The notes under the pieces were generated by a model. The model saw only the letters and a list, made by a program, of their open reading frames with translations. It did no database searches and was not told where the DNA came from. Shown here piece after piece: positions 33,546 through 43,254 of a DNA stretch of 64,000 nucleotides. Made by a program: the position numbers and the translations under genes. The stretch lies in NCBI GenBank assembly GCA_029721515.1, contig CM056559.1, forward strand, positions 15,677,001 through 15,741,000, in the 5' to 3' direction. The stretch's first letter is position 1; the number at the start of each line of letters is the position of its first letter. Source of the DNA: Synanceia verrucosa. Its lineage: Eukaryota; Chordata; Actinopteri; Perciformes; Synanceiidae.

Positions 33546-36500
33546 TCAGTTTCTCTCAACAGAGAATTGAAAGGCCTTGGCAGCCTTGGCTTTGGTGGCC
33601 TCGGTGGCTTCGGCCTCAGCGGCCTCGGCGGCCTCGCCGGCCTCGGCTGCGCCCCTTGGCTTTGGCCTTTCCAGCGTTGGTGGCTTCGGCCTCTTCGGCC
33701 TCGGTGGCTTCGGCCTCTTCAGCCTCGGCGACTTCGGCCTCTTCGGCTTTGGCAGCCTCGGCCTCTTCGACCTCTTGGGCCTCTGCAGTCTCAGCGGCCT
33801 CATGGGCCTCGGCGGCGTCATGGGCCTCAGTGGCCTCGGCAGCCTCAGCGGCCTCGGCAGCATCTTGGGCCTCGGCGGCCTCTGGGGCCTCTGCGGTCTC
33901 TGGGGCCTCTGCGGTCTCGGTGGCTTCAGCCGCTGCGGGCTCCCGTTGCCATCTCTCAGCATGTTCAAGACAATGCTTAACTCTTTGAGGTGTTGTTTGT
34001 TGCTGTTGTCCAACCTTTGGAGCGTCACTTGGACTTTGGAGGGTGTGGTTAATGTCGACGTCAAGTCGGCCTCAGGCTTACGTTTGGGAGAGGTAGAGGG
34101 ATCGGGGCTGTAGAGCTTCCTCTTGAGCCGGGACTGGCGCTGGCTCCTGATCGTCAGCTCCTCGGAAGAGGGTGAGCTGAGCGAGCTGGATTCGGGTTCA
34201 TCATCATAAACTGGCTCCTCGCCGTCCTCACTGGTCTCGGAGGAGAGGGAGTCGCACGACTCTTGTTCATTGTCGCAGACCTTGGATTTGTGCTCCGTCT
34301 TGGCCTTGCGTTTCTCACGCTTGAGCGCCTTCATCCGTAGTCTCCTATTGTCATAGGCTGACTCTCTGGTGGGGAGCGCCACATAGAACTTTTCTGCAGT
34401 GATGGGGTCATGACACATTGCCCGTGCCACCTTCCGCCTCTCCGTCTCTGACAGGTGCCGCTCGGCCTGAGTGGCCACACTGCTGCGGATCAAGTTAAAA
34501 CTGATGGGGCCCTTGAGCCCGGAATCAGTCCATGCAAGATGGAGGAACTTCATGGGCTTGCTTATCCTGCAGCCAGAGAACGTGTGGAAGATGTTGTCAC
34601 TGTCCTTTCCTCTGGCGCAGCATTTTCCGTCGTGGAGCCAGCGAAGCCAGCTAAATTCTGTGCAGTTCAGCACCAGTGATGCCTGTCCAAAAGTCCTGAC
34701 AGACTTGTGCTCATCCACCTGAGAGGGAGAGAGAGAGAGGGAATGGTGGTAAGTTGGCATGCTTCCAAATGATGCGTTTCCAATTTGTGTACTACTAAGC
34801 GACAAAATGGAAGGCTTCCAGATTCTGCTCCTCCACGTCAGAACTGTTCAGAATGTGGAAGCTGCCCCAGGCCTAACCCCACAGTAAGCGAGAATATGGA
34901 AGAATGGAATCATCCAGAATCTGGAAGCTGCCCCAAGTCTAACACCACCGAGGGTAAGTAAGCGAGAGGGTGGTCCACGATCTGGAAGCTGCAATCTTCC
35001 AGAATCTGGAAGATGCCACGAGCCTTACTCAGAGGGTGAGGGACAATGTGGAAGTAAGTGTGTGTACTCACCAAGATCTGGAATCTTGTGCCATTATTCC
35101 ACTCATCGGCATTGGCCACATGCTCCTTTACCATGCTTGTCAGCACCACTGACCGGTGGCCGCTGATAATACACAGGTAACCCATTAAGTAACCCATCAG
35201 AGTGGAATGTTCGTTACGTAGGAATCCCTCTTTGCTTATTGCATCTGAAAAAGCAAGTCAAGGCAAGGCAGTTTTGTTTTTAAAGCCTGTTTTCATCAAC
35301 AGTTTGTCTCAAGGGCAACAGAGGAGGGATCCCTAATTCAGAACGGGCAAATGTCTTACCCATCAGCATGGGGATCCGTCTCTTGGCACCATAAAGGAAA
35401 CTCAGTTCCTGCTCCGAATCGAGTTGTTGGTCTGCGGAGAAAAGAAGGATTATCTCCTGCAAGAAAGGAATGTGGAATGTCGACATAATGTCTTGAAATA
35501 ACTCACTGGTTTTTTGCCGCTTGACTCGCTGTTGCCGAATGACAACATCCCTTCTTATCTCAACTTGGAGCCTGGTCAGCTCATACAGTACACGATCAAT
35601 ATCCTCCACCTTCAGTCTGCTTTCTTCCAGGAATACATTTTTTACGTGGTTGTAGAGGCTGACCACGTTAATCATCATGTTGCGGACCGTGGTGGGCATA
35701 TATCCCTTGTTCTTCAGGTAAGTTGGGTATCTGTGGAAGAGAGCACAAGCGAGGTGAGTGAGGCAGTTTTATTTGTGTAGCCTGTTTTCACAGTTTGTCT
35801 CAAAGGGCTTTATGTAGCATCATGACATGACAATATTCTCTGCCCTTAGACCCTCACATCAACTAAGGAAAAGAGGAGCAATCCCTCAATCAGGATGGAG
35901 AGAGGGAAGCTGGGCTTTCGCCCTTGCCTGGCTGACCACACACACACACGCTTACTTTCTGAGCTTGTCCATCCGGGCAAGAAAGCGCAAGTCCTGCTTG
36001 GTGGCGCTTTCAGGCAGGCTGCCCACCATGTAGAAACAGAACCTGAGGTAATGTGTAGCGATCTGCTTTGCATTGTCAATTGCTTTCCGACCCCTCCGGC
36101 CCGCCAGCTTGAACTCCCGCAGGTCATCGATGGCCTTTTCTGCAGAAGGGGGGAGGGAGGGAGGGGAGGACAGCACAGGACAAAGAAGTTTTTTTTTGTT
36201 TTTTTTCCAAATCTTACACTTCCAATTCATGTAATAATAGGCAAGAATGTAGAACACATCCAGATTCTGCACTTCCAAGTCAGAACTGTCCAGAATCTGG
36301 AAGCTGGAATCTTCCAGAATCTGGAAGCTGCCCCAAGCCTGACACCGACACTAAGTAAGTAAGCAAGAAGGCGGAAGGCTTCCAAATTCTGCACTTCCAA
36401 GTCGGAACTGTCCAGAATCGGAAAGCTGCCCCAAGCCTAACATAGACGGTAAGCGAGAACGCGGAAGGGTGGAATCGTCCAGAATCTGGAAGCTGACCTA

Positions 36501-38448
36501 AGTCTGACAAACTGACAAACAAAGGCATACCTACCATACAGCGTCCCCTTCTTCCTGCCCTTCATCACTTGTTGTCCTTTGAGTGCGGATTCGGGGGTCT
36601 TTTGAAGCGTCTCCTGCCGCGCGTGCTTCTCGGCTGTTGTCAACCAGATGCCAGAGGAAGTCCTAGCTGCTGCTGTTACCGCAGGACCTTCCTTTGACAT
36701 TGTCTTCAAGGCGACTTCCAGCGCCTCCACCCGCTTCATCAGTTCCAGACATTTACAGCCACAGGGTGACGAGTTGTTGTTATTCCTGTCCTTGGCCTGA
36801 GAATTGTAAAGCTGGAAACTGGACTGGCCAGATATCGGAGCCAAAGGCCTCCTCTGCCGACCCGAGGTGCCAGCGGCAGCAGCAGTAGATGATGACAAAC
36901 GGACAGTCAACGTAGGCCAACCCTGGGTGGGTGCAGCAGAAGATGAGGCCCAGCAGTCAGATGACGGAGCCGTCTGCTGACCCCGGGTGGTGGCAGCAGA
37001 CGATGTAGACGGGCCAAGCAGTGAAGCCGAAGGAGTCTGACCCTGCTCCTGCACCTGCTCCTCCTCCCCCTCCGCCTCTGCTGGGGCCCCCTCCTCCTCT
37101 ACCATCTCTACCTCCAACACCACCACCTCCTCCACCAACACCACCTCCTCCTCCGCTACTGCCACATCCTGGCCCTCTTCTTTTTCCTCCTCCACCGCCG
37201 TCTCTTTTTCCTCTATATCCTCTTCTTCTTCCATATCCTCGTCTTCTTCCTCCATATCCTCTTCCTCTTCCATCTCTTCTCCCTCCTGCTCCTGCTCGGG
37301 AGTAGGGCTGACCTGCAATGTACGCTGGAGAGGGGTAGGTGGGTGGACCGGCTGTCCAGACGAGTCGGGATGCACCACCTGGGTGGCTCGGTCAGCACTG
37401 CTGCTTGTGCTGGAGGCGGAGGACCTGGAGAGTGTCCTCCTTGGGGGTGCCACGGTTGTGTCCACGGCTCTGTCGGTGTCTGGAGGATGAAGCAAGTGCA
37501 CACCTGATTTTGGCACACTGCTGCTCTTCACTAAAGCTAAGCTCACCTGGGTGGACAGGGCCTTACCTGGATCGCTGAGAGCCCCCAGAGTCGAGACCAT
37601 CGGTGGGTAGGGGTCGGTCGCCCGGAGGTCGGCAAACTCTCTGGCGATGGCAAGCCTCCTCGCTTCCATCATTATCGGCTCTCGTTCCTGCATAGTAAAA
37701 GGGTAAAATCGGTCAGACAATGACCCCGTGTTTGACGTTGGGCGGTAGGGTGGCCGAAGTTAGTGAGCAAACTTACCACAGCTGCCATAATTTGGTGGGC
37801 ATCCTGGAGGTGTTTGTCCAGGCGCACGAGGCGTTCCCTGGAACAGATTGGACAATCCAATGGCCCTTAAGTTCTGCGGTAAGTAAGAGAAGAGAAAGGC
37901 AGTTTGTATGCTAATAAGCGAAAATATTGAAGGCTTCCAAAGTTTGCACTTCCAAGTCGGATCTTTCCAGAATCTGGAGGCTGGAGCTGTCCAGAATCTG
38001 GAAGCTGCCACAAGCCTAACTCCCCAGTGGTACAATGTCCAAATGGACAGTGTACAAAGCACAAAACAGACAGGCAGACAAAACATGCATATGTAGAGAC
38101 ATGATGATACATCACTTCACCTGGCATTCCCATATTTGATGATCAGCCTCAGCTCTTTCTTGTTCGGAATGGTGTGTGCACATTCCAGGTGCTGCTTGAG
38201 TCTTGAATAGTTGCGATAGCATAGTGCACACAGCTTCGGCAGGCCTGGCTGCAGGTGATGGATGGAAAACAGACAGGCATGCAGGACCAGGTCACGAATG
38301 GATGGATGGATGGATGATGGATGGATGGATGATGGATAGATGGATAGATGCATAGATGGATGGATGGATGGATGGATGGAACAGAGCGAGGCAGGCAGGT
38401 AGGCAGGCAGGCAATTAAGCACAGCTGGTGCAAGGCTCTACTTACCAT
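33546..38448 (-). CDS. Multi-exon C2H2 / tyrosine-recombinase protein, one in-frame stop
   Basis: Coding exons in order: 38446-38448 (ATG only), 38121-38248, 37777-37873, 36535-37687, 35956-36139, 35507-35730, 35360-35431, 35072-35244, 33546-34718. All have GT-AG sites and the phases agree, giving 1069 codons. Finger 1 is C8-x2-C11-x9-H21-x4-H26; finger 2 is C51-x2-C54-x10-H65-x4-H70. Residues 207-293 are Glu-rich, about 385-412 could form a coiled coil, and 461-600 resemble a SAM-like core-binding domain. The catalytic domain shows R651 (SGHR), K683 (DEHK), N753-x-x-R756 (SFNLIRSS), H781 (MCHD) and Y790 (FY), the tyrosine-recombinase pattern with Asn in place of the first His. The tail (938-1068) is Pro/Arg- then Ala/Glu-rich. 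Codon 46 is TAA (37867-37869), between the fingers. Such enzymes cut and rejoin DNA through the tyrosine. There is no reverse transcriptase, so it is not a DIRS element; a Crypton-like element or domesticated gene remains possible. Confidence 0.8.
33577..33935 (-). repeat. Degenerate short-unit repeat in the recombinase tail
   Basis: CCTCGGCGGCCTCGGC-like 6-15 bp units encode the Arg-Pro and Ala-Glu runs of the C terminus. Long frames on the opposite strand here are shadows. Confidence 0.7.
34755..35050. repeat. Dispersed TCTGGAAGCTG minisatellite tract (intron)
   Basis: ATCCAGAATCTGGAAGCTGC and related units in the intron between the exons at 34718 and 35072. Confidence 0.8.
36215..36515. 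repeat. Dispersed TCTGGAAGCTG minisatellite tract (intron)
   Basis: Four copies of TCCAGAATCTGGAAGCTG or close variants in the intron between the exons at 36139 and 36535. Confidence 0.85.
37905..38025. repeat. Dispersed TCTGGAAGCTG minisatellite tract (intron)
   Basis: Two copies of TCCAGAATCTGGA(A/G)GCTG in the intron between the finger exons. Confidence 0.8.
38295..38410. repeat. (GGAT)n and (GGCA)n microsatellite
   Basis: Interrupted ATGG and ATAG units followed by AGGC units, in the intron before finger 1. Confidence 0.9.
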
Positions 38449-38476
38449 CTTTTAAGGCAAACAGGCAATCTTGGTC
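38446..38476 (-). other. Leader exon ending in the recombinase start codon
   Basis: Acceptor ttttatttcag, then 28 nt of 5' UTR, then ATG immediately before a GTAAGT donor. The same layout occurs at 32616 and 31308. Confidence 0.7.
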
Positions 38477-38499
38477 CTGAAATAAAACAATGTCGCAGA

Positions 38500-38830
38500 A
38501 TTTGGAAGCACGACTGGTGAAAATATGGAAGCCAACCATGTACTTCCACATTCCTATAAGATACACTAGCATTAGCTCGTGAAATTAGCACATTTCGAAA
38601 GCTTCACAAACAGCTCCATTTCAAACAGAGACAACACACAACCTGCTTCAATCAGCACATAGCACGTCAAAGCAGACACAAACGGACACTTGCCTGCGTT
38701 TTTAGCATGAGGAGTGATTGTGCAGCCACCAGCCTTCCTTGTCGTCGTCTGCCTGCTCCCACCCGTCTTCTGTACAATGCTTATTCCTGTTGACACACAG
38801 GAAGCTGTAACGTGGTGGGCGGGCCTGGGA
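38500..38830 (-). promoter_or_regulatory. Leader/promoter module of the recombinase gene
   Basis: A diverged copy. The inverted pair TTCCTGT-N6-ACAGGAA lies at 38784-38803. Exon 1 ends AAAAACGCAG at a GC-type donor (GCAAGT, near 38695). The intron retains CGAGCTAATGCTAGTG. Confidence 0.5.
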
Positions 38831-39053
38831 CGGACAACAGGTTATCAGGTAATCAGAAGGTGGGAATGTGGAAGATTCCACATTCTCACCTGTTACCTTA
38901 AATTTGATTTTCCACAGTAACGGGTGAGAAAATGGAAGGCTTCCAAATTATGCAATTCCAGATACCATTGTTGTGTGTTTGATGTGATGATGATGATGAT
39001 GATGAAAAACAAGTGACCACCTCTGACACATCTTCTTTGTAAATAAAATAGAG

Positions 39054-39059
39054 TTTATT
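39054..39059 (-). terminator. Polyadenylation signal upstream of the recombinase gene
   Basis: AATAAA on the minus strand (ATTGTAATAAACTC), the likely end of the unit starting near 40.29 kb. Confidence 0.4.
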
Positions 39060-39239
39060 ACAATGGTGAGACAGATGTCACTCTCTCTGTTTGACTCAAG
39101 TCTATTCTTATATTGGATATATGGACAGTAGATATGTACATATGTACATACCTCCTTTTTCTCTCACATATTTGTCCATACAGTCTTTGGCGGGCAGGTG
39201 GGTGGAGGCACTGTCTGCCCGCCCCCCCACCACTTCTAA

Positions 39240-39480
39240 ATCCCGGAAAATTAGACTCTCGGTAATCTGGAAGCTTCCCTAAATCTAACCCACGGCGAGC
39301 GATAATATGGAATTGTCCATATTCTGGAAGCTGCCCCAAGTCTAACCCTCCCGCTGACGAGAATGTGGAAGGTGGAATTGTCCATATTCTGGAAGCTGCC
39401 CCAAGTCTAACCCTCCCGCTGACGAGAATGTGGAAGCTGGAATTGTCCATATTCTGGAAGCTGCCCCCAGCCTAAACCAC
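39240..39480. repeat. 65-bp tandem repeats of the TCTGGAAGCTG family
   Basis: Three units beginning GAGAATGTGGAAG and carrying TCCATATTCTGGAAGCTG. Confidence 0.85.
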
Positions 39481-39750
39481 TCCCGCAATAATAACAAGGC
39501 CAAGTCACATATGATTAGTAAAAACCTCTATTTGCTTAATGACACAGACCTTGGTCCTTATGCCTTTCTAAGGAGCTACACAGTTACATGTACAAGAACA
39601 AAAAAGGGCTCCATCAAAGCCTACCCTGTGCATGGTGCCTACATGTTCCTTTCACCTAGGGACACATTGTTATCAGAGAACCAACAGTGAAAGTGAACAA
39701 TGAACAAAGCTCCAATGGAACAGAATCCACAGGGTCACGGTTCCAGAGAA

Positions 39751-39990
39751 CTAATCGTTTTTTGCCAGGTTTTTCTCGGACTCCTTCTTGGTCTTGTTTT
39801 CTTCTCCCAGTTTACAATCCTGGGACGACTGCAATGTCGGGCCTTCATTGGTGGTGGTCAGAGAAGCATACCCAGGCGGAGGATCGCTTGCTCTTATTAC
39901 ACTTGGGCAGTGATTTGGTAGTTTGCCCGACTGGGTGGTTGGGGGGGGCATTGTATGGGGATGAAAAACTACATCACAGCTTGTGTACAA
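39751..39990 (-). CDS. Small ORF with a PPPGY motif, unknown function
   Basis: 79 residues if read from the first ATG. A second ATG gives MPPPTTQSGKLPNH. It contains SDPPPGYASL, a PPxY-type motif of the kind bound by WW domains, and a Lys/Glu-rich end (KKESEKNLAKND). No domain or homologue is recognised. It lies downstream of the leader module at 40.08-40.29 kb on the same strand. No acceptor was clearly identified, and chance is possible. Confidence 0.3.
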   Translation of the reverse strand: MYTSCDVVFHPHTMPPPTTQSGKLPNHCPSVIRASDPPPGYASLTTTNEGPTLQSSQDCKLGEENKTKKESEKNLAKND

Positions 39991-40074
39991 TCAATTAAAC
40001 ATCCTTGTTTACATCACACCTAATGTCAAACTCAGCCAATCAGCCTCCTGGGATCAAAAAGTTGGCGTTGTTTT

Positions 40075-40295
40075 CGGACGGCCGACAGCAAAAACATGAA
40101 TACAAATAAATGTGCCACAACTTTGGTCCCCTGAAGGAAAAACGCCACTTGAGGTTGTTGGGGTCATCGATGTACACTTACTTTCTCTCAAATGCAATTT
40201 CCACAGCATCAGTGAAGACTGTACCTTTTGTGCAGCTGCCTTGCTCGTCTTTGTGAATGAGCTGATCTTTTCTAACAAGCGATTACAACTCAAAT
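40075..40295 (-). promoter_or_regulatory. Leader module copy, partial
   Basis: Exon-1 sequence is similar to the other modules (CAGTCTTCACTGATGCTG near 40205), with a GTAAGTG donor near 40180 on the minus strand and the CAGGGGACCAAAGTTGTGGC intron start. The inverted ETS-like pair is not preserved. Confidence 0.45.
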
Positions 40296-40535
40296 GTCCA
40301 TAATCTGGAAGCTGCCCTAAATCTAACCACCGGCCCACACCCCCCACCCACCACTTCCAAACTGCGGAAGATTAGCGAGAATATGGAATTGTACAGGTTG
40401 TGGAATTGTCCAGAATCTGGAAGCTGCCCCAAGTCTAACCCTCCCACTGACGAGAATTTGGAAGCTGGAATTGTCCAGAATCTGGAAGCTGCCCCAAGTC
40501 TAACCCTCCCACTGACGAGAAAGTGGAAGCTGCCC
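40295..40535. repeat. 65-bp tandem repeats of the TCTGGAAGCTG family
   Basis: TCCAGAATCTGGAAGCTGCC units with ACTGACGAGAATTTGGAAGC spacers. Confidence 0.85.
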
Positions 40536-40559
40536 CAAGCCGGTCATTTGGAAGCACTG

Positions 40560-41100
40560 ACAACAACATGGAATAAAGCCCTCTCTGTCCCATGAATACC
40601 AAAACATGCACTTCGTCCCCTAGCATCCCAGCGGCCTGGGCGTAGGATATATAGTAGACACCTCCAACAACTCTCAGTTGCCGCCCCCTGCGCCTCTCCG
40701 GGCCCTTCCCTTGCCGAGATATGGCCCTGGAGGATGTGGGGGGTTCCGACGATTCTGCACCACCTAGCTCGGCGGGGAAGTGACCTAGAGACTCCTTTTT
40801 GATGGCTCACCTCAGTCGGACCTTTCCATCCATGCCTGGCGGAGCTGAGGATCTCTGCTCGGGCTTGTTCGGATACATCCTCTGAGAACAGTGGGGCCTG
40901 ACTGGGCCTTTCGGCTCAGACGCCTCCAGCTTTTTCAACCACTGCCCCCCCCGTCTTGCTCTACACCACCGAGGGGCTCTGCCTCTTCCCCTGACACCTG
41001 GTTCCACCCGCCTCACCGGGCCCCTCTCCTGCCTGCAGCGGGTGTTCCATGTGATCGGGACTCCGTGCTCACCCCGCATCCCGTGGGGCTCCTCGCACTC
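40560..41100. other. GC-rich stretch without a supported gene
   Basis: CpG- and C-rich sequence. A 20-codon plus-strand frame at about 40721 (MALEDVGGSDDSAP) and longer minus frames lack splice or domain support. Confidence 0.4.
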
Positions 41101-41114
41101 TGTCCTGATCAGAG

Positions 41115-41340
41115 TCGTCTCCGCCGATGCTGTCCTCCGTTGCCACGCCCCTGCGGTCTGAGTTGCAGTGGGTTGGCTGCCGGTTAGGATGCATCTACAT
41201 GCGCCAAAACAAAATCAGTGCTAACTAGTAACAATATGGTGCGTTCCATATTCTCACTACTTCCCATGTAAATTGATTCAATGGCCCTGCCCCCCGCCCC
41301 TCTCGACCACGTCCCCCGACACTGGCCCTGCGCTCGCCAC
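41115..41340. repeat. Direct repeat, left copy, flanking a minisatellite
   Basis: CTCCGCCGATGCTGTCCTCC..., AACAATATGGTGCGTTCCA and CATGTAAATTGA recur in the same order at 42405-42620. Confidence 0.8.
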
Positions 41341-41689
41341 GACCCCCCCTTTACAGAGACGCCTGGCTCGTGTCTCTCGGTCACCGAAACTGTTCGCTCG
41401 TTAACCCATCCCCCACCCGCAGCTGGGCCTCAAAACAGCTTCTCTGCAGTCTGAGAGCCAGTTGAAATGAAGGCTCGGAAAAAGGGCCGCTGAGGGCCGC
41501 GAAAGGGCTATAACCCATCCTGACCCTGGGAATATTCGAAGCCACAGCCCGTGGCTGTCACCCCCCTTCGTTTTACCTCAAGAGGTCAAAGGTCAAGCCC
41601 ATGGTAACTAATTGAAATATGGTGGCCTTCCATAATCCTATCACTTAACATTCATTTCGCGTGACAGCGCAAGATTATATCTACTTCTG

Positions 41690-42345
41690 ACAAGGGCCTG
41701 TGAGAACCTGCTGTGAGTTGCAGATTATGTCCACTTCTGACTCATTAGCCAATGATTAACCAATTTACTCTGTAACCTGTGGGCCTGTCAGAACCTGTTG
41801 TAACACGCAGATTATATCCACTTCTGACAGGGGCCTGTCAGAACCTGTTATAACACGCAGATTATATCCACTTCTGACAGGGGCCTGTCAGAACCTGTTA
41901 TAACACGCAGATTATATCCACTTCTGACAGGGGCCTGTCAGAACCTGCTGTAACATGCAGATTATGTCCACTTCTGACTCATTAGCCAATGATTAACCAA
42001 TTAACTCTGTAACCTGTGGGCCTGTCAGAAGCTGTTATAACATGCAGATTATAGCCACTTCTGACAGGGGCCTGTCAGAACCTGCTGTAACATGCAGATT
42101 ATGTCCACTTCTGACTCATTAGCCAATGATTAACCAATTTACTCTGTAACCTGTGGGCCTGTCAGAACCTGCTAAAACGCGCAGATTATATCCACTTCTG
42201 ACAGGGGCCTGTCAGAACTTGCTACAATACGCAGATTATATCCACTTCTGGCTCATTAGCCAATGATTAACCAATTCACTCTGTAACCTGTGGGCCTGTC
42301 AGAACCTGTTATAACGCGCAGATTATAGCCACCTCTGACTTAATG
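41690..42345. repeat. 50-bp minisatellite with a higher-order insert
   Basis: About ten units of GGGCCTGTCAGAACCTGTTA + TAACACGCAG + ATTATATCCACTTCTGACAG. Four of the copies carry a 41-bp insert containing CATTAGCCAATGATTAACC. Confidence 0.9.
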
Positions 42346-42404
42346 GCCAACGATTACCTCTTTTACCCCCTAACCTTACACTCTCCCTCAAGCTAAGGTC
42401 ACAG

Positions 42405-42620
42405 TCCCTCTCCGCCGATGCTGTCCTCTGTCGCCGGGCCCCTGCGGCCCGAGTGGGAGCCGTTTAGGATGCACCCACATGTGACGAAACAAAATCAATG
42501 CTAACCAGTAACAATATGGTGCGTTCCACATTCTCACTAGTTACCATGTAAATTGACTTTCGCTGCTCGGTTGCCCCGCCCCTCTAAACCACGCCCCCCG
42601 ACATCAGTCGCTCCCCGCCA
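42405..42620. repeat. Direct repeat, right copy, flanking a minisatellite
   Basis: Matches 41115-41340; the pair brackets the 50-bp array. Confidence 0.8.
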
Positions 42621-43110
42621 CTTCTGCCCAACCCGCCCGCCCACACCTCTCCAAACCGGACACACCGACACCACTCGGAGGCCCCGCCCACCGCCCGCTA
42701 CTCCGCCCCATGATCGCCGACCTCCGCGCTCAACCTCTCCATCTACCCTTTTCTCCGCCCGCCACCCCCTCCGGACACCCGCCCCTGCGTAGCCGCGCCC
42801 CCCGGCCTCTCCTGTCCAGCCCGCATGGTGGGCGCCGCCCCCTCCCTCGAAAAGAAACGCCCACCCAAAGTCCCTCCGCATTCCCATCCGCCACCCGCAC
42901 TCGCCGCCGCAAGGAGGCCCTTCCCTGTAGCGCCTGCGCCTCCAAGTCCCATAGACCCCCATTCAAAAGCCTCTCACAGCCTGGCCAACGCCGCCATCTA
43001 CTGGCCGACTACCGATCCTACAGATTCCACATTCCCACTTCTCACCTTTTAGTACGTCACTGGGAAGCAGATTCCACTTTGAAGCAGAATGAATGGAACG
43101 GCTCCTAACC
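42560..43110. other. CpG-rich, C-rich terminal region of the cluster
   Basis: Very C-rich DNA whose long frames on both strands are low complexity. At 43018-43080 it carries GATTCCACATTCCCAC and AGCAGATTCCAC, words shared with the minisatellite tracts, so it may be the right edge of the candidate element. Confidence 0.4.
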
Positions 43111-43254
43111 CTCACCAGGGAGCGCCGGCGCTCCTTTAGGCTCTTAAGGGTTAACAGGTTAGTTCAGGGCAGAGAAGCATAGCAGGAGGAGAGACGGTCT
43201 TGATGCAGTATTCAGAGTCATATCTGGAGTATGTAATGTATGAGAGGCTGTTTC

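Larger units (their letters stand above)
26800..43110 (-). mobile_element. Candidate gene-carrying tyrosine-recombinase element (ends unresolved)
   Basis: The coding units between 27.6 and 40.3 kb that I can support lie on the minus strand. They share one leader/promoter module (seen at 27.8, 29.6, 29.95, 30.27, 31.4, 32.7, 38.5 and 40.1 kb), and most end at their own AATAAA. They are separated by related minisatellite tracts. One unit encodes a tyrosine recombinase and another a CXADR-like Ig protein without introns. A 19-bp array bounds the left, and a 50-bp array plus GC-rich DNA bounds the right. TTCCACATTC words occur out to 43035. I infer one element; termini and target duplications are not identified, so the limits are approximate. 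A host locus of duplicated genes is the alternative. Confidence 0.4.

Noticed and set aside
33473..34113. Long plus-strand frames rich in Ser/Ala/Leu/Gly
   Set aside because: They are antisense shadows of the low-complexity C-terminal tail of the minus-strand recombinase, produced by CCTCGGCGG-type repeats.
37021..37305. Plus-strand Pro-rich frame
   Set aside because: Antisense of the Glu-rich part of the recombinase exon.
26803..42345. Possible CRISPR-like arrays
   Set aside because: The units are contiguous or nearly so, with no unique spacers of regular length, in a eukaryotic genome without cas genes.
42537..42962. 141-residue minus frame rich in Gly/Arg/Trp and its plus-strand counterpart
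   Set aside because: Low-complexity translation of C-rich DNA without domains or splice support.
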